24,045 nt of DNA, taken from Candidatus Acidiferrum typicum (GTDB lineage Bacteria > Acidobacteriota > Terriglobia > Acidiferrales > UBA7541). Numbering within the stretch: position 1 is the stretch's first letter; each line of letters begins with the position of its first letter. The position numbers and the translations under genes are program-made. Positions 15,066-22,484 of this stretch are shown here, piece after piece. Location: the NCBI GenBank assembly GCA_002478115.1, contig DLMH01000073.1, positions 1-24,045 on the forward strand, written 5' to 3'. Under the pieces are notes generated by a model. The model was not told where the DNA came from. It made no database searches and saw only the letters and a list, made by a program, of their open reading frames with translations.

Positions 15066-15446
15066 ATGGATATAGCAGAGAGGCTCCGGCAATTGAGGGA
15101 AGCCAAAAAGCTTTCTCAGGGAGACATTGAGAGGCGGACGGGACTGCTTCGGTGTTACATCTCACGCGTAGAAAATGCCCACACGGTCCCGTCTATCGAG
15201 ACGCTCGAAAAGATTTCTCGGGCATTAAAAGTGCCAATGTACCAACTTTTTTATGATGGACAAGAATTACCCGAGGTTCCACTTTTCTCCGACAATGGAA
15301 AAGAAGACTGGGCCACTCAACGAAAGGGCCATATACTGTTCATGAAGTTGCGCAGCGCGTTGAGTCGCACCAGCGCAAGGGAGAGGAGTCTCCTGCTTCA
15401 ATTGGCCACAAAGATGGCCTGTGCGAACCGGAAGACACGCCGATGA
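15066..15446 (+). CDS. XRE-family transcriptional regulator (paralogue)
   Basis: A 126-aa protein with an N-terminal HTH_3 domain (ERLRQLREAKKLSQGDIERR, then CYISRVENAHTVPSIETLEK, then ISRALKVPMYQLFYD) and a helical C-terminal half ending in a basic RKTRR. Length and layout match the regulator at 2028-2399, so the two are paralogues. The ATG follows GAGG (15057-15060). The palindrome upstream suggests self-regulation. The next gene in the same direction is an HNH protein 312 bases on, a neighbour type shared with the first paralogue. Confidence 0.88.
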   Translation: MDIAERLRQLREAKKLSQGDIERRTGLLRCYISRVENAHTVPSIETLEKISRALKVPMYQLFYDGQELPEVPLFSDNGKEDWATQRKGHILFMKLRSALSRTSARERSLLLQLATKMACANRKTRR

Positions 15447-15758
15447 AGCCAATCCCCCTGTTCTGAACAGCTATCTGGAAGTAATCCAGTCTCCGTATGC
15501 CCTGGCGAGCAGATCGATCTTCACAAGCCACGGCTCTGATATGAAAGCTCTTTCCTTCCTCCGGGACCAAATCCTCGGGACGGTCATCGAGCTGCGGCGA
15601 CAACCGAGGCAATCTATAGCAACACGAATCGCGTTGACCAAATTGCCCAATTCATGGGCGATTCGTCTTTCGTTGGGCTGTCAGGGGTTGAGCAAAGCCA
15701 GGTACGGGCGTAGGATTGCTCCCATCAGGTCCCAACGAGACTTGATGGGAGGTGCTCC
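15447..15758. other. gap between XRE and HNH genes
   Basis: About 310 bases with no convincing gene. An open frame from 15421 overlaps the end of the XRE gene and has no motif. The only structured element is the hairpin at 15721-15749. Confidence 0.45.
15721..15749 (+). promoter_or_regulatory. hairpin touching the HNH ribosome binding site
   Basis: CCCATCAGGTC (15721-15731) can pair with GACTTGATGGG (15739-15749) over 11 positions with one G-U pair and a 7-base loop. The final GGG is the beginning of the Shine-Dalgarno GGGAGG (15747-15752) of the HNH gene at 15759. In the mRNA this stem would hide half of the site. No T-run follows, so it is not a normal terminator. Confidence 0.6.
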
Positions 15759-16115
15759 ATGCCATTCAACTTCATAACCCTGTCAAGAGTGGATATGCCC
15801 GTAAGCCAAGCCGAAGGCCTGAAAATTCTGGAACGCGATCAATTCTGCTGCAAGTACTGCGGATTGGATGGGAGGGCTAGCTTTGATAACGCGCTGGTCA
15901 TGTCCGTTGATTTCATTATGCCTCGCGCGCACAAGGGCAAGAAGGATCCTGCCAACCTGGTAGCCTGCTGCCGTCCGTGCAACATGATCAAAGGCAAGCG
16001 GGTCTACAAGAACTTCGAGGATGCCAAGAAATATGTGCTCGCGCGGCGCGAAGCGATGCGCCAGACCTGGGAAACCAAGCGCTCCCGCCCGGCGGCAAAA
16101 ACGGCTTCCACTTAA
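15759..16115 (+). CDS. HNH endonuclease
   Basis: A 118-aa HNH-fold protein. The layout is CKYCG (first Cys pair, about residues 31-34), SVDFIMPRAHKGKKDPANLV in place of the usual DHIxPxxxGG, and CCRPCNMIKGKR (second Cys pair). The His of the canonical DHI signature is replaced by Phe here, though the later His in RAHKG could serve, so activity is uncertain. A Lys/Arg-rich tail follows. The ATG at 15759 is supported by GGGAGG 6 bases upstream; an internal ATG at 15795 is a weaker choice. It converges with the PilZ gene and has no obvious partner. Confidence 0.82.
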   Translation: MPFNFITLSRVDMPVSQAEGLKILERDQFCCKYCGLDGRASFDNALVMSVDFIMPRAHKGKKDPANLVACCRPCNMIKGKRVYKNFEDAKKYVLARREAMRQTWETKRSRPAAKTAST

Positions 16116-16186
16116 TACGTTTCGAACCGGCGCTGACAGGACACCACTCGGCAAGAATGGCGGTGCAAGGGCAATCTGCTGATCGC

Positions 16187-16504
16187 CTAGACGGTTTCCA
16201 GGCCGACTTCTCCTTCTTGTTTGGAGCCAGCTTGGCCGACCCAGACCACGCTGCAGCGCTCGGAGCTGGGCCCGTCTTCATCGAGGATAAGTTCGATCAC
16301 TTGGCCGCGCCTAAGGTGGAAAGTTCCGCGCAGCCTGAATCCGTCTTTCGAGGAATCGAAGATGAGGCAGGGGAGCCTCTTCTGGTCGCGGGCCAGATTG
16401 ATTACCAGGCTGGCGCGCCTCTTCGACATCACCCGCTTCGAGCGGCGGCCTTCGGGGAGAGGAAAGCTGGGCATTCTTTCACCGCCTAGCTTGCGAGTAG
16501 TCAT
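16187..16504 (-). CDS. PilZ domain protein
   Basis: A 105-aa stand-alone PilZ-type protein. It begins with a basic segment (RRSKRVMSKRRASLVIN) that includes the RxxxR-like c-di-GMP contact region and continues through SSKDGFRLRGTFHLRRGQVI (the usual D/NxSxxG position reads SSKDG) to CSVVWVGQAGSKQEGEVGLE. PilZ proteins bind cyclic di-GMP and adjust motility or exopolysaccharide. The RxxxR and D/NxSxxG motifs are imperfect, so ligand binding is not certain. It is convergent with the HNH gene; no operon partner is visible. Confidence 0.82.
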   Translation of the reverse strand: MTTRKLGGERMPSFPLPEGRRSKRVMSKRRASLVINLARDQKRLPCLIFDSSKDGFRLRGTFHLRRGQVIELILDEDGPSSERCSVVWVGQAGSKQEGEVGLETV

Positions 16505-16596
16505 GTTACACCCGGATTAGCTTCATTGAAATACGGCGTATCGCGCCGCTCAAAATGTAACCGAAAGGGACAACGTCGCGCCATTTAAGGGGAGAT

Positions 16597-16707
16597 GTGG
16601 ACTATGAAGCCATTCTCGCAGTGTGCCTCCCCTTCGGGTGGCTTTTGCAGAGCTTCCAACAGCTGAATGAAATCAAAACGCTGCTATTGCGAAGGACTCA
16701 GTTCTGA
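16597..16707 (+). CDS. candidate 36-aa microprotein
   Basis: A GTG at 16597 opens a frame to a TGA at 16705-16707. It reads MDYEAILAVCLPFGWLLQSF followed by QQLNEIKTLLLRRTQF, with an amphipathic or membrane-seeking N-terminal half and a charged helical end. AAGG at 16587-16590 is a plausible ribosome site. It is isolated between PilZ and the response regulator. The composition looks coding, but without comparison it stays a candidate. Confidence 0.42.
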   Translation: MDYEAILAVCLPFGWLLQSFQQLNEIKTLLLRRTQF

Positions 16708-16877
16708 CAAATGACGTCATCGTCTGAACCGCGGCTCTGCCCGGTCTCATAGACCTTGCGATTCAGAAGTTCCGGCAACCTAGGGACAGCGGGCATGGAT
16801 ATGCTTGCGCTATCAGAGGCCATTCAGTTTTGCGAGTTAGTGGATGGACAAGTAAGAGGCAAAGAACCCATCCTCGG

Positions 16878-17543
16878 TCAATCGGTTTTTATCAGCCCAT
16901 GGTGGATTGCGTGGAGTGCGAGTTCGAGGCGGTCAGAAACTCCAAGCTTGTCAAAAATGTTATGCAAATGATTCTTTACGGTCGCTTCGCTAATGAAAAG
17001 CTTTTCACCGATTTCCTTGTTACGAAAGCCCTGGGCCACGAGCTGGACAATCTCCTTCTCGCGTTCACTGAGAAGATGTTTTTCGCGGCGCGACCCGGCT
17101 TCAGAAGACTTGGAAAAAGCTTCCATCACTTCAGCGGTCATGCGGTTATCCAGCCAGATTTCTCCGGCATGAACGTGGTGAATACTTTTCACGAGAAGGT
17201 CAGTAGCGGATTGTTTCAAGACGACGCCGCGTGCCCCCAAGCGCATAGCACGAAAAACATCGCGGTCGTCCTCTGCGGCAGTCAGGACCACAACGCGAGT
17301 CAGCAGCGTATCGAAATTTACCTCTTCAAGTACAGCAAGCCCGCTCTTATCGGGCATGCGTAGGTCGAGTAGAAGAATATCGGGCTTCAACTTGGCGAGG
17401 AGCTGGATGCACTCTTCGCCGTTTTGGGCTTCACCAACAATGGTGACCCCTTGGTCGGCATCTAGAAGTTTGCGAAGGCCATCGCGAAAGACCGCGTGGT
17501 CGTCGGCAATCAAAACTGTAATTGCTGGCCGCTGTTTTGACAT
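16878..17543 (-). CDS. NarL/FixJ-family response regulator (orphan)
   Basis: A 221-aa two-domain regulator. The receiver domain (about 7-125) has Asp14-Asp15, phospho-acceptor Asp60 (ILLLDLRMPD), Thr88 and Lys110, a complete active set. The C-terminal LuxR HTH (about 155-215) shows LSEREKEIVQLVAQGFRNKE and ISEATVKNHLHNIFDKLGV. It should activate or repress promoters when phosphorylated. No histidine kinase is encoded next to it in the window, so it is an orphan or has a distant kinase. The upstream gap of 229 bases (17544-17772) is gene-free; a TATAGT box lies there on the - strand near 17582-17587. Confidence 0.95.
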   Translation of the reverse strand: MSKQRPAITVLIADDHAVFRDGLRKLLDADQGVTIVGEAQNGEECIQLLAKLKPDILLLDLRMPDKSGLAVLEEVNFDTLLTRVVVLTAAEDDRDVFRAMRLGARGVVLKQSATDLLVKSIHHVHAGEIWLDNRMTAEVMEAFSKSSEAGSRREKHLLSEREKEIVQLVAQGFRNKEIGEKLFISEATVKNHLHNIFDKLGVSDRLELALHAIHHGLIKTD

Positions 17544-17772
17544 GACATGAGAAGAATTGCCCTAGTTTCGGGTTGATTTTTTAACTATACCGCATCCTAC
17601 GCTCCTTTTTTAAAGATACCGATCTGGCGCGACTACGCGAAGGGCAAAGCATGTTTAACTTCATGCTTCTCGGGGGACAAATCGTCTATACAGGCAAAAA
17701 TATCCCTGCTGCCCATGCGCACGTAAGGGCATAGGGTTATCCGAAGATGTTCTTGACATGTCCTCGAATGCG

Positions 17773-17958
17773 TTAAGACTTTTTCTGTGGGACCTTGGCA
17801 CCTTTTTTGCGTGCCTCTGACAGGCCAATGGCAATCGCTTGTTTCCGGCTGGTTACTTTGCCTCCTTTACCTCCTTTGCCCGAGCGAAGTGTCCCGCGCT
17901 TTTCTCGGTGCATGGCGCTCTTCACGCTTTTGCCAGCAGCCTTCCCGTATCTTGCCAT
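17773..17958 (-). CDS. DUF6496 domain protein
   Basis: A 61-aa, very basic protein. The sequence SAMHREKRGTLRSGKGGKGG and KVTSRKQAIAIGLSEARKKG is the DUF6496 pattern (MHEFKxGxLxSGSGxxVTSRKQAIAIALSEA). Function is unknown; members are small Lys-rich and probably nucleic-acid binding (inference). GAGGA stands before the ATG. It lies 32 bases downstream of csbD in the same direction, so the two likely share a transcript. Confidence 0.88.
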   Translation of the reverse strand: MARYGKAAGKSVKSAMHREKRGTLRSGKGGKGGKVTSRKQAIAIGLSEARKKGAKVPQKKS

Positions 17959-17990
17959 CGCATTCCTCGTTCTAAACGTTGCGGGTCCAT

Positions 17991-18227
17991 TCAGGAGGAC
18001 TTAGCCTTTGCTTTTGCCGAGTCGCCTGAACGGTAGGACCGCGTAAACTCATCGACCTGCTTCTCCGCAGCGTCCTTCGCAATTCCATAGCGTTCCTGGA
18101 TCTTGCCTACAAGCTGCTCCTTTTTGCCATTTATCGTAGTCAAGTCGTCATCAGTCAACTTTCCCCACTTCTCTTTTACTTTGCCCATCGATTGCTTCCA
18201 CTTGCCTTCAATTTGGTCCCAGTTCAT
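17991..18227 (-). CDS. CsbD family stress protein
   Basis: A 78-aa hydrophilic helical protein with the CsbD signature: MNWDQIEGKWKQSMGKVKEK, WGKLTDDDLTTINGKKEQLV, GKIQERYGIAKDAAEKQVDE. Members are general-stress proteins of unknown mechanism (B. subtilis CsbD is under SigB). GAGGAGG just before the ATG is a strong ribosome site. The C-terminus has a short Lys/Ala tail. The fused upstream frame (18208-18342) overlaps its start. Confidence 0.93.
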   Translation of the reverse strand: MNWDQIEGKWKQSMGKVKEKWGKLTDDDLTTINGKKEQLVGKIQERYGIAKDAAEKQVDEFTRSYRSGDSAKAKAKSS

Positions 18228-18342
18228 CTCGAACCTCCTCTGGATAGAATGGCCGACGCGTACTTCCTGCTGCAGTCGCAGTCAGAGATACCATCGCCAA
18301 TCCTCCAATAAAATTCCGTCTGTCCATCCCGTTAGGGCTCAT
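18208..18342 (-). pseudogene. possible remnant: Tat-type signal peptide running into csbD
   Basis: The frame starting at 18342 or 18327 reads MDRRNFIGGLAMVSLTATAA, a twin-arginine style signal, then stops at 18208 within the first codons of csbD. Nothing resembling a mature protein follows, so this looks like the 5' end of an exported-protein gene joined to csbD by deletion. It may equally be a chance frame. Confidence 0.3.
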
Positions 18343-18620
18343 GCGCTGGTCTGAGCTTGAAACCCGAATTACGCTAATGCGATTCACAATGCCGCGTCTG
18401 TTCAACATTGCACACTTCCAAAATCAAAGAAAGACAGCCGTGTTGTGTATGAATGCTCTGCAAACTCGGGCGGGTGGCCGACAGGTTAACGGGTGGAAAG
18501 TCTTTTGCCCGCCATGGACTTTAGCGGATGTTTCGCCCAACTCCCGATTAACGCTAGTGCTTTATCGGATGCGCGTTTTCACTGAGGCGCAGAATTGGGC
18601 AGGGTGTTCCGCGCGCGTTC

Positions 18621-18649
18621 GATAAAGCCGTTAGAACGTGGCCGCCCGG
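18621..18649 (+). repeat. left inverted end of the IS91-like element
   Basis: Begins GATAAAGCCGTTAGAACGTG and continues to CCGCCCGG. It matches the reverse complement of 21032-21059 with a few mismatches and one indel. Similarity probably extends inward to about 18663 after a 4-base gap. It lies on the transposase 3' side. Confidence 0.8.
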
Positions 18650-18889
18650 TTTGCGGCGGGCGCGGGTGTTATGCAAATTCAATGGTGGGAAGGAGCGGCG
18701 TCGAGGTGTGCCACGGCCGAGCGCGAGGGTGCAGCACGTGACACCGGGCGTGCGGAAGCTGGTTAGGGTGAAAAAGTATGATGAAGAAGGTGGTTGAAGA
18801 AGTTGAAAGAAGAGAGCTATCCGACGGCAAGGCGGAGAAGTGCGGACCGTGCCGAGGCACGCGAAGAATACGAATTAGAGAGAGTGGTT

Positions 18890-20077
18890 TCATGCTGCAG
18901 CAGTGACCACTGGCGGAGAGCGAAGTTGGATTTCGGCAGCCGTAAGTCGCTCGATGACTTTCATCGGGCCAGCACACTTGGGGCAGTGCCAGAGATCGGA
19001 CGAGTCTTTGGTGGAGGAGACGTTTTGTTCAGCTTGCGGCTGTTGTTCCGAGCCAAGAAGTTGAAAGCAAAGCGGTAGGAGAGTGGCACGCCGCCGGTTG
19101 GCCAGGAAGCCGAAGTTGCGGATGCGCACGAAGCCTTGCGGCAGGATATGCAGTAGGAAGCGGCGCAAGAACTTGTCGAGCGATAGGGCCATGAGTCTCT
19201 GTTCGTTGTTGTGGGCCGAATCGCGCCAGCGAAAGGTGACCTGGCCATCGGCAAAGGAGACCAGACGATGATTGGAGATAGCCACGCGATGGGTGTAGCG
19301 GCCCAGATATTGGAGTACATATTGGGGGCCACCGAAGGGGCGTTTCAAGTACACCACCCAGTCTTGTCGGAACAGAGGCCGTAGCCAGGCGGCGAAGATC
19401 TTGGGCTGAGCGAGGAGTGCCAAGTCTCCTTGGAGATTGAGCCGGCCATCACGGAAGGCCTGCTCGAGAGCGTCGACGAACTTTCCGCGGAAGACTTCCC
19501 GCAGCACCTCCTTGGGAAGAAAGTAGTTTTTTCGTGAGTGAACCCAGTGGGTGTGATCGAGCGAAAGGCCGCCGGCGGGAACGACACAATGGACATGCGG
19601 GTGAAGGCTGAGTTTTTGGCTCCAGGTGTGCAACACACTGAAGAATCCAATTTCAGCGCCCAGGCGTAACGGGTTGCGGGCAACTTCCAGAAGAGTTTCC
19701 GCACTGCTATGGAACAAGAGATCGTAGAGGAGCTTCTTGTTCTGCAATACCAGTGGCGCCAACCTGCGGGGGAGTGTGAAGACCACGTGCGCGTAGCGTG
19801 TTGGAAGAAGTTCTCGTTGACGCGCGGCGATCCAGCGTTCCCGGGCAGCGATCTGGCACTTCGGGCAATGGCGATCACGACAGCTGTTGAACGAGATGGC
19901 ACGATGTCCACAGCGGGTGCATTCATCGAGATGTCCGCCGAGTGCGGCGGTACGACACCGCGCAATGGCCCGCAGCACTTTGACATGCTTCCAGCGCATC
20001 CACTGGCGGCTTCGTTCGATGAATGCTTCTCCCGCAGCGCGGATGAGATCGCCCACCTCAAGAGGCGGCCGGCTCAT
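18890..20077 (-). CDS. IS91-family HUH transposase
   Basis: A 395-aa rolling-circle transposase, apparently intact. The N-terminal zinc finger uses Cys53, Cys56, Cys66, Cys71 and Cys74 (DECTRCGHRA, CRDRHCPKC). The HUH motif is His161-Val-His163 in LHPHVHCVVPAGG. The catalytic tyrosines are Tyr257 and Tyr261 in QYLGRYTHR, the YxxxY pair of Y2 enzymes. A second Cys pair (CPKC) lies near the C-terminus. The start ATG follows the integrase stop without any gap, suggesting coupled translation. Since the integrase is interrupted upstream, polarity could lower its expression. Confidence 0.95.
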   Translation of the reverse strand: MSRPPLEVGDLIRAAGEAFIERSRQWMRWKHVKVLRAIARCRTAALGGHLDECTRCGHRAISFNSCRDRHCPKCQIAARERWIAARQRELLPTRYAHVVFTLPRRLAPLVLQNKKLLYDLLFHSSAETLLEVARNPLRLGAEIGFFSVLHTWSQKLSLHPHVHCVVPAGGLSLDHTHWVHSRKNYFLPKEVLREVFRGKFVDALEQAFRDGRLNLQGDLALLAQPKIFAAWLRPLFRQDWVVYLKRPFGGPQYVLQYLGRYTHRVAISNHRLVSFADGQVTFRWRDSAHNNEQRLMALSLDKFLRRFLLHILPQGFVRIRNFGFLANRRRATLLPLCFQLLGSEQQPQAEQNVSSTKDSSDLWHCPKCAGPMKVIERLTAAEIQLRSPPVVTAAA

Positions 20078-20953
20078 CTAGTCCTCCTGCGGTGACCTGT
20101 CTTTGAGCTTCAGTAAGTCCAACGGGCTGGCGGTTGCCTTCAAGTGACGTTGGGAGAGGTGCAGGTAGCGGGTGGTCTCCTTCAGATCTCCATGGCCTAA
20201 CAGAATCTGAATGGTTCGCAGATCGGCACCAGCCTCGAGTAGATGCGTGGCAAAGCAGTGACGAAGCGTGTGAGGATGGACGCCTTTGTCGATGCTCGCT
20301 CTCTTGGCGGCGTTATGACACGCATGCCAAACCGTTTTCGTATCGATTGGCCGATCCCCGCTGTGGTGGCGGTTGCCGGGAAAGAGCCACACACTGGGTT
20401 TTCCCCGCAAGCGGTGGCAATGTGCTTGGAGTTCTTCGAGTAGCATTGGACTGAGCATGACGTCGCGATCTTTGCGGCCCTTGCCGCCCTGGATGTGAAT
20501 CACCATGCGCTTGTCGTCGACATCGCTGACCTTCAAATGCGTCAGCTCGGCACAGCGCGCGCCGGTGGCGTAGAGCGTCATCAGTAGCGTCCGATGGAAA
20601 GAAGAGCAGGCCGCATCGATGAGCTGAGTAACTTCTTCCTGGCTGAGGATCGCCGGCAAGCGATGCGTCCTTTTTGGATAAGGAGTGTCGGCGACGCTCC
20701 AAGCCCTTCTTAGCGTCTTGGTGTAGAAGAATCGCAGGGCCGCCAGACGGATCGTAACCGTGCCCGATGACAACTTCCGTTTTTGAAACAGCTCGGCCTG
20801 GTATTCACGAATGTGCCGAGGACCCAAGCGGTCCGGCGGACAGTTGAATCGTCGAGCAAAATCTTCGACGGTGCGGATCTAATAACGTATGGTATGTTCA
20901 GAGTAATTACGACGCTGGAGTTCTTCCAGCATCAGTTTACGTAGATGGGTCAC
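20078..20953 (-). pseudogene. tyrosine integrase of the IS91-like element, amber-interrupted
   Basis: Read from GTG at 20953 (AGGAGG upstream) the frame gives MTHLRKLMLEELQRRNYSEH and TIRY, then a TAG at 20881-20879, then IRTVEDFARRFNCPPDRLGP and on to the end. So codon 25, normally Tyr in such a sequence, is a stop. After it, 267 further codons are open and all catalytic residues are there: Arg in ATGARCAEL, Lys in GGKGRKD, HTLRH, and GHGDLKETTRY with the nucleophile Tyr. A shorter product from ATG 20827 would lack most of the N-terminal SAM-like DNA-binding domain. One base change separates it from an intact gene. Confidence 0.88.
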
Positions 20954-21031
20954 GGGGACCTCCTGTGACCCAAACTTATCTTAGCTCTGAGGCAACCACC
21001 GCTCCGTTCATCCCACGCGAAGCGTCCGCCG

Positions 21032-21059
21032 CCGGGCGGCTACGTTCTAACGCGCTATC
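21032..21059 (-). repeat. right inverted end of the IS91-like element
   Basis: Reverse complement begins GATAGCGCGTTAGAACGTAG and pairs with the left end at 18621. It lies upstream of the integrase and defines the outer boundary at 21059. It is only 23 bases from the start of the IS481-type element. Confidence 0.8.
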
Positions 21060-21082
21060 CGTAGAAGTGGCCGCACTCGCGG

Positions 21083-21108
21083 TGTCCCTAGTTGGAGATC
21101 AGCGGACA
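21083..21108 (+). repeat. left inverted repeat of the IS481-type element
   Basis: Starts TGTCCCTAGTTGGAGATCAG and ends GCGGACA. Partner of 22109-22134 on the opposite strand, with 7 mismatches in 26. Confidence 0.78.
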
Positions 21109-21210
21109 GTTAGCACTGAATTGCAGCAGTGAGGGCAATGGGTGCTCCGGGACTCCGGTGGTAGGATTTCGGTTTGCGAAGACTGAAAACTTACCGCAAG
21201 GAGAAGAACC

Positions 21211-22080
21211 ATGAGCGCTCGGGAAAAACTTATCAAGGCTCGGCTGGGAATGCTAGCCCTGGCCGAAGAGTTGCAGAACATCTCGCTGGTCTGCCGCAAG
21301 GCCGGCATCTCCCGCAGTCACTTCTACGAGATCCAGGAGGCCTACGAGAAGTGGGGGCTGAGGGGCTAGCCCCTCAGCCGCGGCCTCAGCCGCGGCGCAA
21401 ACCGCGCATGCCCAACCAGACGCCGCCGGAGCTGGAAGCGAAGATCCTGGAGATGACCGAGCAGTATCCCGCCTACAGCTACATCCGCATCAGCCAGCAG
21501 TCGAAACTCGTCGGCATCGGAGCTTCGCCGGCGGCGGTGCGCGATGTGTGGCAGCGGCACGGACTGGTGGTGCGTTACCAGCGTCTCTTGTGGCTGGAGC
21601 GCAAGAGTGCCGAACTCGGCGGTGTGCTGACCGAAGCGCAGATGCGCCTGTTGCGCAAGGCACGCGGGCGGCTGGTCGATCCCGAGCAACACATCAAAGC
21701 GCCGCATCCCGGGCACCTGTTGTGCCAGGACACCTACTTTGTGGGCACCATCAAGGGCGTGGGGAAAACCTACTAGCAGACGGTGATCGATGCGCATTCT
21801 TCACACGTCTTCGCCAAACTCTATCTGTCGAAGGTTCCGATGACGGCGGTGGATGTGCTGAACGATCGCGTGCTGCCTTTCTACGAAGAGCACAACGTCG
21901 AGATCGACGTTCTACGAATCGCTGGAACAGTTGCAACGCGACCTGGACGAGTATCTGGCGTTTTACAATCGCGAGCGCGCTCACCAGGACGATCGCACCC
22001 AGGGCCGCACGCCGTTCCAGACTTTTTTAGAAGGGCTTAAACAAATGCGCCGAGAGGAGGTGAAACCCGAAGCAGCTTAG
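21211..22080 (+). pseudogene. IS481-type transposase, multiply disrupted
   Basis: From ATG 21211 the HTH part reads SAREKLIKARLGMLALAEEL and CRKAGISRSHFYEIQEAYEK, then stops at 21367-21369. The match moves to another frame as LAPQPRPQPRRKPRMPNQTP and continues through the first catalytic block HPGHLLCQDTYFVGTIKGVG. A TAG at 21774-21776 interrupts it, after which QTVIDAHSSHVFAKLYLSKV follows. At about 21908 the frame jumps to FYESLEQLQRDLDEYLAFYN and RTQGRTPFQTFLEG, ending at 22080. The missing middle should contain the second Asp (TDNG) and the Glu of the DDE triad. So: one frameshift, one nonsense codon and one internal deletion; it cannot be functional. Confidence 0.9.
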
Positions 22081-22081
22081 T

Positions 22082-22219
22082 TTACAATCCGCGCCACCGG
22101 TCTCCCGGTGTCCGCGAGTCTCCAGCTAAATACAGCTTAGCGGCTTCCCTGTGATGGCGTGCCGCATGTTCGTGATGCTCTGCTGCCTTGTGATGATGCT
22201 CTGCTGCCTTCTTTGACAT
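22082..22219 (-). pseudogene. His/Ala-rich small protein gene cut by the IS481-type element
   Basis: From ATG 22219, with AGGAGGG upstream, the frame reads MSKKAAEHHHKAAEHHEHAA then RHHREAAK, a heptad-like KAAEHH repeat seen in small His-rich proteins of unknown function. After about 28 residues it enters the end of the IS481 element at 22134 and continues as foreign residues (LYLAGDSRTPGDRWRGL) to TAA at 22084-22082. The 45-aa open frame is therefore chimeric and its natural C-terminus is gone. No second half was found on the other side of the two insertion sequences. Confidence 0.78.
22109..22134 (-). repeat. right inverted repeat of the IS481-type element
   Basis: Reverse complement starts TGTATTTAGCTGGAGACTCG and ends CGGACA, matching the left end at 19 of 26 positions. 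It supplies codons to the truncated His/Ala-rich gene. Confidence 0.78.
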
Positions 22220-22484
22220 GACTTCCCTCCTATCGGTTGCCATCAATGCAACCAAGTGAAATCCGCGACAACGAGTGGACTGTCACACTCGATTGTTGCC
22301 CTATTGTTACCGTCGAATAACAAAGAAATAAATGAGGAATCCTCTTGCTGACTCTCATCAGAAAGCCAGTTTCCGGTCAGCGCATTCCACTTCCAGTGGA
22401 TTATTTTCGAGTGCGCCGTCATGCCACCCGCAATCGCGGATTCGCTCCTGCCGAATCTCCGCTGCACCGGGTCCGACGGCCTTG

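Larger units (their letters stand above)
18621..21059 (-). mobile_element. IS91-like insertion sequence
   Basis: An element of about 2.44 kb carrying an integrase and a HUH transposase, both on the - strand and directly abutting (integrase TAG then transposase ATG). Imperfect inverted ends lie at 18621-18649 and 21032-21059 and share CGTTAGAACGTnGCCGCCCGG. The left boundary touches GTTC at 18617-18620, one of the tetranucleotides used by IS91-type elements, and no direct target duplication is expected or seen. The integrase plus transposase layout is known for a subgroup of IS91-family elements. Confidence 0.85.
21083..22134 (+). mobile_element. IS481-type insertion sequence, decayed
   Basis: An element of about 1.05 kb with 26-base inverted ends at 21083-21108 and 22109-22134, which match at 19 of 26 positions (TGT...TAGnTGGAGA...GCGGACA). 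It holds a single transposase gene that is broken in at least three places. The right end sits inside a His/Ala-rich small gene. No clear target duplication is visible at the two ends. Confidence 0.82.

Noticed and set aside
18776..18890. Small + strand frames downstream of the IS91-like transposase
   Set aside because: They are antisense to the transposase end or lie in the non-coding end of the element and have biased Lys/Glu composition only.
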